A stretch of DNA of 64,000 bases from Dicaeum eximium (Eukaryota > Chordata > Aves > Passeriformes > Dicaeidae). The notes below the pieces were generated by a model, which saw nothing but the letters and a program-made list of their open reading frames with translations, ran no database searches and had not been told where the DNA came from. This document shows, one piece after another, positions 47,490 through 58,229 of this stretch. Each line of letters begins with the position of its first letter. The stretch's first letter is position 1. Position numbers and translations under genes: made by a program. The stretch is taken from NCBI GenBank assembly GCA_013396995.1, contig VWZP01005797.1, positions 264,990-328,989 of the forward strand, given 5' to 3'.

Positions 47490-47640
47490 CTCCTGCGATT
47501 AGCTGGAATTGACAGGCCCTGAGAGCCGCGAATTGCACAACAGGGGAATTAACAGCCAGGGCTGGAGTGGAGTGTGGCACTCGTTTAATCTGCAATTTAT
47601 CAGTTTGCGTGGCTCCTTGTCGCAGGCAGAAGATTACACT
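47490..47640. promoter_or_regulatory. AT-rich island, possible conserved element
   Basis: Contains TGCGATTAGCTGGAATTGAC, GGGGAATTAACAGCC and CTCGTTTAATCTGCAATTTA within about 130 bases, between GC-rich flanks. ATTA-type cores are frequent. Function is inferred only. Confidence 0.28.
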
Positions 47641-48394
47641 CCAAAAAGGCGGCTCTTTTTCCGTAGTGCCACCGGGGAGAGGGCAGAGCAGCGCTCGGGG
47701 TCACCGGCGCCACGGGAAGGGCACCCGCAGTGGGGTGTGGTGGCACTGTCCCACGGGCCGGGCTCCTCCGCAGATGTCATGGGGCAGGGGCAGGGGCCAA
47801 CCCCGGGCCCCTCAGTGGCTCCCTGGTCCCGCAGGGGTCCCCAGGGCCTCGGCACCCCTCGGTGCATCACCCACGGTGCTCCGGAGCAGGATCCCTGGAG
47901 CCGCAGCCCGGTCCCGCTGCTCCCCTGGGCTCTCACAGACGCTGCTGGCAGCAGGGACGGACCCTCGGCCCCACCGTGCCACGAGTGCTCCAATTTTGAT
48001 AATATCATTAGAGGCTGATAATGGTTTCCAGGAACTCTGCAGCCTCCGTGCGAGGTGACAGCCTGTAAAGGCGGCACACAGATAATGTATTCTGCAAGGG
48101 TACAGAAATGTGACTGCGAGCGCATTAAACTCCTCTAATGCGGGTGACAGACACCTTCCTGCTCACAGACATCACCCTCCGGGGGCAGCCCAGCCGGTGG
48201 AGCCGCAGCCCCGTGTCCGTGGGGCTCACCCCGCTCCCGGAGCCGCTGGGCACAGCCCCGGGGCCACCGGCGGCTCCCGCGGGCCGCTCTCCCCCTTCTC
48301 TGCCGCCAGCACGGCAGAACGCGGCGTGCAGACGCTGCCTCCGTGTGCGGCTGATCTCCTTGGCCTTCCTTGGTGTCCTGCTCTGATACTGAAA

Positions 48395-48740
48395 CCTTTG
48401 TGCAACCTCACGGTATCAAAGATTATTTATAATGAATTAAATACGTTTTCAGCAGCTTCTTTCCACACTTACTGCCACACTTCCACTGCCACTTCAACTT
48501 AATTAGGGAGAGTTCGCTAAAGAGATGGGAATAAATGCATCTATAGAAATATATCTATGTATAAATGAAGAAAGCCGCCACCGCAGGTCAGACCAGTCCT
48601 TTCAATTTATTGCCCTGGTACATTCATTTGTAAATAGCTTTGCCTTGCTGGTTTCTAAGTGCAAGGCTAATGTTGGAGTGCTTAAATTAATAGTGACGCA
48701 CACCTTTCATTATTGCTATTAAATTAGGTGCTGGGCTTTG
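48395..48740. promoter_or_regulatory. AT-rich island, possible conserved element
   Basis: About 345 bases with AATGAATTAAATACG, CAACTTAATTAGGGAG, CATTTGTAAATAGC and GCTTAAATTAATAGTGACGC. Its left flank is GC-rich (48,170-48,360). No repeat or coding signal. It is the longest AT-rich island in the intergenic region. Confidence 0.3.
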
Positions 48741-49154
48741 ATGGATTCACTTGTTGCTGAACTAAAAGCCTCCTGGATGTGGGTGTGCGGATCCATTTGG
48801 TTTTACGGCAAGTTTAGGTCTCGGTGTCAGGGCAGGCAGAGCCGAGCCGGTTCCTGCTCAGGGCTCTCCCATCAGCAGGAGGGCACCTCCCGCAGCCGGG
48901 GGGGCTCACGGCACGGAGCTGCCCGGGCCGGGGGCACCCCACGGCCACGAGGGGGTTTGGGTGGCGTTTCAGGATCACCATCCCTGTCCCTGCACATCAT
49001 ACCCGGCACCCAAGGGCCCGGTGGGTCCCTGCCGTCGTCTCCAGTGGGCACCAGCCCCACACCACACACACGGCATCCGCCTTCCCGTGCCCAGAGAAAC
49101 ACACAGAAACATGACAATCACCCCCAAAATGCCTGGAGACGCGGGGTCTCTGTG

Positions 49155-49235
49155 CTGAGTTGGGCTGGGGCTCTGAGCTGGGCTGGGGGCTCTGAGCTGT
49201 GCTGGGGCTCTGAGCTGGGGCTCTGAGCTGGGTCT
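49155..49235 (+). repeat. ~19–21-bp GC-rich repeat
   Basis: Repeated GGGGCTCTGAGCTGGG-like units with variable length over about 80 bases. Confidence 0.8.
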
Positions 49236-49319
49236 CTGTTCTGTGCCTTTGTTCTGCCGCGCTGTTCCCACTCTTACGGTGCCACCTTGAGGCCGCCGGT
49301 CGCAGAGGCTGCGCGACCA

Positions 49320-49402
49320 CTGCCGTGGCCTGTCCCTGCCTGCTCCCTGTCCCTTTCTCTGTCCTTGTTCCTGTCCCTATCCCTGTCCCTGCTCCTGTGT
49401 GG
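49320..49402 (+). repeat. hexamer array TGTCCC/TGTCCT
   Basis: Imperfect tandem CTGTCC, CTGCTC and TTGTTC hexamers, pyrimidine-rich on the plus strand. The minus-strand frame yields an Arg/Asp dipeptide run, which is a repeat product. Confidence 0.82.
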
Positions 49403-50216
49403 AGGGCCAGTGACCCCCTCAGCCCTCCCTCGCATTTCCCCGATCCAGGACGTGAGGCTCTCTGACACTGGGGATCTGGTCAAGTTATGGGGTTTTATCC
49501 CAGAGAAACAGCTCAGGACAATCCTTTGGGGTCAAGCTTCTTATTCCTGGAGAAAGTCCCTAAAGTCCCTGTTGTGGCCCAGGCAGTGACTGTGGGGTGC
49601 CTGGTGGCATTTTCTGCCCTGTGCCCCACGGCTGGCAAGGACCAGCCACTGCAGCCGTGCCCGTGGCCACGGAGCTGCTGCGACCCCGGCAGGGCTGCCA
49701 GGCAGGGAGGCACAGCATCAGCCACCCACGGGCTCTCCAAGCAGCTGGCATCGGCAACCAGGTCACCGTGTAGCCTGAGGGACCAACATCCCTGTGTCCA
49801 GAGCTGGGGCACAGACATCTGCTCAGTGCAGCTTCCCCACGGACAGCAGCGAGGGCTGGGACGGAGCTGACCCCCCTGGCTGACCCTCCCAGCCCCCCTG
49901 GGGACACAGGTGTGGAGCTGGTGGCTGTGACAGGTCACGCTGGTCACTCTGTGTCCCTCTGGCATGGGCAGTGCTGGACACACAAACTGCCTTTCTCCTG
50001 CTCTTTGGCATTTTAGGGATAATAAATTCCTAACCACCCCAAATCCCTCCTTGGTGCCCTCTGCAGCAATGCTTCAATATTATGTATAAACCCCAGTGCT
50101 CCAATATTAATTATAAACTACAAATACTGACCAGCTTCCGTGTCCTCTGCCAGTGCTGACAATCATTAACCGGAATATCAAATTTATAATGTTGGGATGC
50201 GGAACCTGGTGAGATG

Positions 50217-50338
50217 AACTGCTCTGCTTTTTAATCAGCTTTATGGGATGATAGAAAGCATTGATCGACAAAGACAAGACACAGCCCATGTTCCTGTGTC
50301 TGTAGCTGTGCAACCTTATTAATTTAGATTTACAAAGG
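50217..50338. repeat. copy A of a ~120-bp diverged repeat
   Basis: Shares, in the same order and orientation with 55,534-55,650, the blocks AACTGCTCT, TTTTAATCAG, GACAAGA, GTTCCTGT, TGTGCAA, TTAATTTAGATTTA and AAAGG. Spacing between blocks differs by only a few bases. Similarity stops at both ends. It does not match CR1 sequence that I know. Confidence 0.75.
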
Positions 50339-51059
50339 GTTGGTTGGGCCGGAGGGACAGAGCTGGGCAAGTCGCCTTGCGCTGGATGAGCAGGGCTGGA
50401 GTTGTGCTTCTCCAGGCAGGGGCTTGCCAGCAGCCTGGCTCACCTGGCTCTGGGCAGGGGTCCCCAAAGCTCAGCCACGGTGGCACGGGTGCCCAAACTG
50501 CACCAAGCACCATCCAGGGTGATTCTGGTGGGACCCGCGGGTCGGTCCCGGGCTGGTGAGCGCCGGGGCCATCCCAGCGACTGGCACTGGGCAGCTGTGC
50601 CTGCCCGCACGTACCTGCCCGAGCCCGGCCCGGCCCTGCCCTCCTCCTCCTCCCCCCGAAGTGCATCTGCGGCTGGGGCAGCCCTTCCCAGGCGGCAGGG
50701 CCGGCCGGACAGCTGGTACCCATATTGAGCGCTGTCATATCGCATTTGCACCGCTCCCGCTCCGCATCCGGGGAGCTGCGCCGGCATTTCCAGGTCAGAG
50801 CCTGCATCCAGCACAGGAGGAGAATTCCCATTTCCCCACCAAGGCTTTAACTGTGAAGTGGCCTGGATGTGGCTCCCAGCCCTCCCTGGCACGCCCAGCC
50901 CCGTGCTGGCCTTGCAGGACAAGCTCCCCTCCGGCCACACTCCCCCTCTCATCGTGTCCATCCCGGGGAAAGGCTGGGGAGCTGGCACGGCTGCAGGTGG
51001 TGGCAAGTGGGGCTGTAACCCGAGCCAGGAGCACGGCTGGATGGGAAGTCAGGCTTGTC

Positions 51060-51460
51060 AAAAAATTTGGTTTCATTCCTTAAATTTAAAAGTTTACCTA
51101 ATAAAAGTAACTGAGGAGCAGTAGTGTGCTTTGGCTTCTGCTCGGCATTTGATTTAATAGCACATGACGTTTTGATTAAAAAATTAGCTGTATATAATAT
51201 CAATAGAGCTCACATTAGAAGGATTAAGAATTGGCTGACTGACAGGTCTCAAAAAGTGGTTGTCAATGGGGAATCATCATCGGTGATGATGTTCAACATG
51301 TTCACCCGCGATCTGGAGGTAAATACCAAATCAGCGCTGATAGGATTTGGGATGACAAGGATTAGTGGGAAGGCTGACAGGGGGGAGCTGTGGGGAGCTG
51401 ATGATGCCCTGCACAAGCAGCATCCCCATGCTGCTGCCAAGGGGAGCTGAGTCCTGCAAC
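51060..51460 (+). mobile_element. CR1/L3-like reverse transcriptase fragment
   Basis: A degenerate LINE ORF2 piece in plus orientation. The frame at 51,124-51,450 reads SAFDLIAHDVLIKKLAVYNI, then NRAHIRRIKNWLTDRSQKVV and VNGESS, then jumps to MFNMFTRDLEVNTKSALIGF. The RT segment with the PQG motif, normally between these two parts, is missing, so an internal deletion has removed it. The FADD-type active-site motif is also degraded. It resembles the copy at 17,100-18,090, covering a more upstream part of ORF2. Confidence 0.8.
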
Positions 51461-53204
51461 CACCAGTGCCACTGCAAAGGGTCCTGAGTGAGCCTTGAGC
51501 CCTCCTGAGACACAGCACGTCCGAGCCAACACTCCCCAGACACCCGGAGCCCTCAGCAGCCCCTCACTGAGGGTTGGGTACCGCCTGCTGGGTCCCTCAG
51601 AGCAGTGGAGGTGATGAGGGTCTGACCCGTGTGGTGGCACTGGCTGCTCCCAGCGCGGGCAGGGCACTGCAGCTGCTCCTCCCCTGCTGCCCTCGGTAGC
51701 CGTGGTTTTTTGAAAGTCAAATCCCTGTTAGTGCAGGTACTGTGCCGAACCCACATGAATTCCCAGCTGTGAGCACTTTCAATTAGCGGCCGCAGGCGCT
51801 CAGCCCCGGATGTTCATTAGTGACACGGCCCCGCCGTGCCGTGACAAGCTGGTGACAAACCTGTCTGAGGGACGCACGAGGCTTCGGCTGTGGCACAGCT
51901 CCTGCATCAGCCCTGGCGAGGGACAGGGAGGGATGGCATTCCCGGGTGCCACCGGGCACGTGGAGCCCACACGGACCGGGGGACAGCAGAGCCGCCGCAC
52001 CCACCTTCCAGCAAGGGCCTGGCACGGTGCCTGGCACGGTGCCCGCTGCTGAAGGAGCCTCCCCTGCCCCAGCTCAGCACATCCAAGCTGAGCCCAGGCC
52101 CAGGGATGGGCACTGCTGCCCTCACAGCCCATGAGCCCCCGGCTCTGAGCACCCACAGCAGCCAGCAAAGGCATCGTGCTTCTACGGGGCCCAACTGGCC
52201 CAATAGAAGATCATCAGCTGAATAAAACAAGAAGTGAGTGATGCCACGATGCCCTGTTGGACTGGAATTGTGTGAGCAAAGTGGTTTTCTCAGGGAGATT
52301 TATTTCCTCTGCTGACTGCAGGCAGCCAGCCCAGAGAAGGGAACGAGCCTCTGGCACTGAGGCCGCTGCTCCCTCCTGGTCCCAGCACACAGCTTTTATC
52401 CCATTGTTGAGGGGATCAGAATAAAGGAGATACAAACAGGGATTCACCCACTGCAAAGCACAGGAGCACAGGCTCCAGTTCTGCTCCCCCAGGCCCTGCT
52501 CTCCTCCCAGCCTACCTCGGGCCCAGAATCCCACGTGTAACCCACAGCTGGATCCAGAAGGGCCATCCCGTGCCAGTGGGGACAGTTCCCACCCCAGGCC
52601 TGGCCATGGCATCACCTGTGACAGTGCCCAGACGCTCTGGGACATCTGTGGCCTCTGGCACGGGTGATGGCTGCAGAGCCAGGGGCTCCTGCAGGGAGCT
52701 GTCCTGACACCCGGCACCCGAGGTGACAAAATCTCCTCTGCGCAGCGCGATCCTCCCGCGGACAGCGCGGCACAGACCGAGCCGGGCCCCGCTGCCCTGC
52801 GCCGCTCCCGCCGCGGCTTCAGCCCCGGCCACCGCCCCTGCAAGGGGAGGCACCGAGCAGGAACCCCGGGAACGGTGAACGCTGCGAGCTGCTGGAGTCA
52901 GCACTATCGCTGGGTTTTGCTTTCAACATCTGCAGCCCAATAAATCTTTGTCTCCTTCCAGTGAACTGTGCTCCCGCTCGGGCTTCAATTTACATCCCTC
53001 AGCACCGTCCCCACAGCAGCACGGCCCCGAGGTCCCCCTGCCAGCCTGGGTCACCGTCCCGCGGGGCCCAGGGGACAGCGAGGGACCCGCCCTGGGCAGC
53101 CCCGGCCCCGCCAGCCCCGAGCGGCCGCAGCCCCCCGGGCCCGGTGACCACCGGCACCGCCCGCTTTGTGCCAAAGCCCTTCCGCTCACCAGGCCTTCAC
53201 TGGG

Positions 53205-53470
53205 CTTTTTTTGTTTTGTTTTAATTGTTTTCAAAACAGATTTCATGTGGTCCCAAAATGAGACCATGATTGTAAATTAAAGTGTAATTAGCCTTTACGC
53301 TTTTATATTCATTAACTCTTCTCTGCTAATGATGCAGAGGCTGGAGCACAAACCCAGCATTATGAAACCACATCCAGGAAATAAAATAGTGATTTAGATA
53401 ATGGCCAGAATGTATTGCTGCTTACACATAATTAAACAAATGCTCAATTTACACTTGGAAACATGAATGA
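53205..53470. promoter_or_regulatory. AT-rich island, possible conserved element
   Basis: A sharp change from CpG-rich DNA to AT-rich sequence containing TTGTAAATTAAAGTGTAATT, CATTAACTCTTCTCTGCTAA and CACATAATTAAACAAATGC. No repeats. Conservation is not testable here. Confidence 0.28.
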
Positions 53471-53489
53471 ATGTTGATTAACCCCAGCC

Positions 53490-54130
53490 CAACGACTCTG
53501 CCGGTGGGGCTGGCAGCGCCGGGCAGGCCGGGCAGTGCCCGCTCCCCGCCGCCCTCCCGCACCTGCCCGGCCCAGGTGCCGCACGGACCCGGCCCCGGCT
53601 CCGGCTCTGCCACAGCGTGACACGGCCGCAGGACAGGGGACCATCAGCACCGGGGGCACTGCCATGGCAGTGTCACCACTGCCTGCTCACGGAGCGGCGG
53701 GGACAGCGGGGACAGCGGGGCCGGGGCCGATGCCAGCGGGGCTCGGGGTGGCATCGCCTGCGCGGGGAGGGTCCCGGTGCCGGGGCTGCCCGCCCCCCGC
53801 ACGGGCTTTGTCTCCCGGTGCCTCCTGCCCTCCAAAGGCGCAGTTACTATGGAGACATCTCCTTCTCGGCGCAGGAGGAGCCCGAGACCCCCGTGCGGGA
53901 TGAGGCTCTGCTCTCCTGCTCTCCCTCAGAGCTGCACGGCCCTGCCCGGCTCCAGGGCCACCGCCGGGACTCACCCTGGGGACCCCCGGGACAAGAGCTG
54001 CCACCCACCGCGGCTGCCGGGCCTCGTTGGGCGGGCCTGGGGCTGGGCTGAGCCGGGGATGGCCCGGCCGGACCCGGGGCTGCTCCCAGGGCCAGGCGGG
54101 CTCGGGGCTGTTCCCCGGTGAGCGCTGCCG
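53490..54130. other. CpG-rich block, possible orphan CpG island
   Basis: About 640 bases with frequent CpG, for example GCCGGGCAGGCCGGGCAGTG and CGGACCCGGCCCCGGCTCCG. A good match to an RFX X-box lies inside (53,843-53,856). There is no supported gene start next to it, since both neighbouring genes end toward this region. Confidence 0.4.
53843..53856. promoter_or_regulatory. RFX X-box-like site
   Basis: GTTACTATGGAGAC fits the imperfect palindrome GTTRCCATGGYAAC bound by RFX factors with a few mismatches. It sits in the CpG-rich block. Binding is inferred. Confidence 0.3.
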
Positions 54131-54834
54131 TGCTGGGCACAGGGAATCCCTGCGCAGGCACAGGGGAGCAGGGCTGGGGCACAGCCCCGGGGAGCCCAGC
54201 AGAGCCATTCCCCACCTCAGCCAGGCTCCCAGGGCAGGACACGGCCGCTGGCAGCACCCCCAGTGCTGCCCCCCGAGCCCTCCCTGCCCCCGCACCCTGC
54301 GGTGTGTCCGGGCTCCATGAACCCGGTCATGGATCGCTGCCTCAACAGGCCATAATGGCTCCATCTCTCGGGGTCAGTGCGGGCGCCTTTGACACATGAT
54401 AGACAATAATTGCTCTTTCTTGGAGACTTTTTAGTTCATGGATCATTGACCTGATGGGCTGTAACAGCTCCGACAGAGGCTGCACACCCCTGTGCTTAAC
54501 CACCCTGAGAGCAGGCGGCTCTCACGGGCATGGGGCCACGTGGAACAGTCCCCAAATCCACGATCCCAGTGCAGGCTGCCAAGGGCCCTGGGGCCACTGG
54601 AAGCCCTTCTGGTAGCACGGCCATGGAGGAGAGGCCGCGGCAGGAGGCGCAGGAGCCCAGGAGAAAAGGGCAGCACAGCCCAGGATCCCTCGAGTACCGC
54701 GGGACAGAACCAGGACACACAGGACCAGGTCACCTCCCAAGCTCTGCAGGCTGGAGATCCCCACTCTGACAGCAACTTCCAGGTATATGATTTAATGAAA
54801 GGCACAATAAGAAGTGAAACAATTAGAATTTCTG

Positions 54835-54873
54835 CCTCATTATCATGGTAATCTTATCAGTCGGATAATGAGG
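54835..54873. repeat. perfect 10-bp inverted repeat
   Basis: CCTCATTATC at 54,835-54,844 and its exact reverse complement GATAATGAGG at 54,864-54,873, separated by 19 bases. It lies in an AT-rich island with further ATTA cores. Confidence 0.8.
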
Positions 54874-55533
54874 TATTAATGGAGATTTAATGTGCCTCTC
54901 ATAACAGAATCCCTTGGAGAAAACACATAAGGAAATTGCTGTAAATCCACTTAATGATGGAAAGGTCCCCAAACACCATATTCCAGAGGATGAAAAATGC
55001 TGGATGCAAATGAGAAGAATCAAGGTCAATAACGCTGCGGGGACCGAGCTCACGGCAGCACCGGCCCCGCCCGGCAGCGGCACCGGGGCGGGGCACGCCG
55101 GCCGAAGGAATCCTCCTGGCTCATCAGGAAAAATTTACATTTCCTGCGAAAAAAGACGCCAAACATACTACTTTTGGACTGACCATTCTCAACAAGGCAT
55201 CAAACAGCAGCCAGCAGAGGGACAGGCACAGTCCTGCTGCAGGCAGAGCTATTTCTTCCCTCTCAAGCTACCAGAACAGCCAAGCTGCAGATTCAATATA
55301 ATAGCTGAAGAGCTCTGTGTTAAGCTGTCAATGCAGTGGAGCTTCCTCTCCCCTTTCCTGGATTTTGGTTCTTTTTTGCCAATGTCCCTTCCCTGTGAGG
55401 TGTGAGGATGGGGCAGAGCAGCAATGCCCAAGGCAGAACCACACAGAGTTAGTGGGAAGGGCTCACACGGCCATCCCCAGCACAACTGCTGATGGCACTG
55501 GAACGAGGCAGAAACGTCAAAGCCAGGCGGTTA

Positions 55534-55650
55534 AACTGCTCTCCTTTTAATCAGTTTTTACAGAATAATACATTAATAATCACGTTAAGAGACAAGATGG
55601 GGTTCCTGTATACAAGATTGTGCAAGCTCGTTAATTTAGATTTATAAAGG
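55534..55650. repeat. copy B of a ~120-bp diverged repeat
   Basis: Second copy of the element at 50,217-50,338, same orientation, 5.3 kb away. It lies at the point where the GC-rich intergenic DNA turns into the AT-rich DNA beyond the GAPVD1 3' end. The reverse complement contains ATTAAA (plus TTTAAT at 55,546-55,551), so it could also overlap the distal end of the GAPVD1 message. Confidence 0.75.
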
Positions 55651-58229
55651 CTTTACCAAAGAGGAGAGGCAGTACAAAGCTTTTCAATAGAGGTAAAGCA
55701 CAATTAAAAGGTACAGAACACACACTACTAACTCAGCAGAGGTTAATTCTCAAGTAGTACAGGCTCCACCACGTCCCCAGCTGTACCCAGACTCGAGCAT
55801 CCTTCCCCCTCTGTCCCCACTGCCTTCTGCTGCTCCAGCTCTCAGGCACCCTGACTCACTTGTGCCAACACACAGCTCTGCTGCCAGCAGCTCTGCCCCC
55901 TCTCCTGCCCCCTTCCCCCACCCCATTCCCATGGCAGTGAGTTCTCCAATTCTGTGAGAATTTGGCTTAACAGAACAGGAACATTTTCAAGCAATACAAG
56001 CCAACACTGTGCTCACCAGACTCACCCACAGGAAACAGCATCATGTTCGTGGCTTTTTTTCCTGAAGTTTATGGCAGTTACATTCAGCATTTGGTAGTTA
56101 AAGATCTCAAAATAAAAACTTTTAAACTCAAATCCTTGATAGGCCAGACACATTCTGATTCTCCTTAAAGAGGATTTTAAAAAGGTTGAAAGAGAAATCT
56201 CACATAGGAGCACAAAGGAATCTCCTAGAGATGAAAACCCCAGCTTTTCCTTCCCCTCCTGTACCCAGAAAGGAACCCAGCAGCCCTGTAGCATTCCCAG
56301 GCACAGACAAGGCATTGTTGAACGGGGCAGCTCCTCAGAAGGTGCCAACCATCGGTGCTGAGACAGCGACCAAGCCTCGAGCCCACGGCTGGGACCTGTT
56401 ACCAAGGACCTTTGCCTGCTCCACTTTACCCAAAATGTTCCCTTCCTCCTCCAGTGGCTGAAGTGGTTTAATTCACAGAAAGCACCAAGATTACAGCGAC
56501 AGGCTGGCACCTTTTGGCAGCAGTTCTGGTACTTTTGGTCCTTTATGCAGTGTCTTTCCACCTTCGCTATTGCACATCAAACCTAACAACATCACTTCCT
56601 AGACACGGAATTTAGCATTTTAAAACAAAACATTACGGGACACTGGGGGGGGAACAGTAAAGGACATTACAGGCAGGTTTTTAATTCTTTGGAAAGCCTA
56701 ATTCTCTAACTATACCTATCAAGACTATATAAAGGACCTTCAGAGTAGGCTGGAAAAAGAAGCAAAGGACCATCTTGCTACAAAAACTCTCAGCTCACCT
56801 GGGGCTCACTGAAACACCTACTGGTTTTAAAATAACTAAGTAACATTTAAAAAAAGACTCCAGTTCTTTTAAGTATTTTTCTATGCAGAGAAACCAAGTG
56901 ATAAAAGCTGTGAAGGAAATGGTTCTTGCCCCTTCCATAAAGGAGAGTGAACCTGAAAAAGCCCCGATGGTGCTGACCAAACCCTGAGCCAGGCCAGCAC
57001 AGGGAGGCAACACAGAGGCTGATCACCCCTCCTGTGTCCTTGTGCCTTCTTCAGGGATCCCACAAATACTCTCCTCAACCAACTCCCAAACTGCAGAACT
57101 TTCACACATCAGTCTTAACATCTTGGATATTCAAGTAATAATTATGTATTACAGGACACTTCAGTAGAAATTAATTTATATTGCTTTTTGATATGATCTG
57201 GCCATATCTTCAAGGGCATGTTTGTGCTTTGCTGCAGGGCTGTGCTTGCAATATTGAATTACATGTTCAGCACCAAAAACCCATCAAGGCTAAATAACCA
57301 GAATATTGCAATGCTACACGGACTGAGACACCAAGTAAGGCAGATCAGAAGAATTCTGTTTTGACTGAGTATTGCTCCTCCACACAATCGAGTCTCTAGT
57401 AGAGGAGAAAGACTATGAAGGAAAAGGCTACCATCCCACTTTCTCACCTGTGATTAGTTTGGCAAAACTGCTCAATTGAGTTCTATCTGAGACCCCTAAA
57501 AAGTAAGTTTCCTGATTATGCCTTGACAAGTAGCACAGCCAAATCAAGCACTCAATACTTTACATAAATTGCTCTAATTCCAATTGACCACATGATTTTC
57601 CCAAGTACTAGTTGCTCACAGGTTTTAATCGTCAAAATGCACACACACACAAAATGAACCAATCGTGTTTTGAAAAGAATGTGAGAAAGATTTTGGTTTT
57701 TTACCACTCACAGACACCAGGTCTTACCACATCCCTCTGTCTGAAGTGAAATGAACACTCTGGAAAGAGCAAGAAATAATACTGACATGAAAAAGTTCAG
57801 TGCTCGCTGTCCTTTTTCACTGTATTGAAGCTGAAAAAGAGCAGCAAGAGCTTATATACAGCCAACACCCACCAGCCAAGCCCCAGACCACTTCACTCAT
57901 GAAAAACCCATGAGGTGTTGTGCATAAAAACCTCTTTAAATTGATAACTGTCAGTTTAAGGGGAAGGCGGGGTGAGAAATCTATAAAACACCCTGAACTG
58001 ATGTCATGATATGTTTCATAAAGAACAGTGTTATATTATTTTAAAATATTTTTTATGAACAGTAAAACTTGCACTGCTGCATAGCAGACAACATGAAGAA
58101 CATTTAGTAAAAACATTCACTGAACCCCCTGGCATATGTATTTAATGTCACTAATCAAAATATATATTACAGCCCAAGGTTCTGTTAAGGATCTCTGTTT
58201 GGGGTTTGTACAGTATACACAATAGCTCA
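55651..58229. other. AT-rich DNA beyond GAPVD1, UTR or intergenic
   Basis: About 2.6 kb of AT-rich sequence with no supported gene and no recognised transposon. A short CA run lies at about 57,639-57,650. It may be an extended GAPVD1 3'UTR. A short GC-richer piece is at 55,760-55,930. The open frames are not supported by any splice or family signal. Confidence 0.6.

Larger units (their letters stand above)
43991..55500. other. intergenic region between convergent genes
   Basis: About 11.5 kb without a supported gene. AT-rich islands at 45,590-45,835, 46,800-46,970, 47,490-47,640, 47,985-48,145, 48,395-48,740, 50,040-50,340, 53,205-53,470, 54,340-54,480 and 54,775-55,020 alternate with GC- and CpG-rich blocks and minisatellites. 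The sub-region 44,100-45,590 is GC-rich, single-copy and featureless to me. Large open frames here follow repeats or high GC and change frame between units. Confidence 0.75.

Noticed and set aside
53687..54364. Minus-strand frame of 225 codons in CpG-rich DNA
   Set aside because: High GC removes stop codons in several frames at once. Pro/Ala/Arg-rich translation without a family match.
55534..55650. Copy B as simply the poly(A) end of GAPVD1
   Set aside because: An ATTAAA is present on the minus strand, but two AATAAA signals closer to the stop are better candidates, and copy A shows the sequence is not only a UTR end. Left open rather than called.
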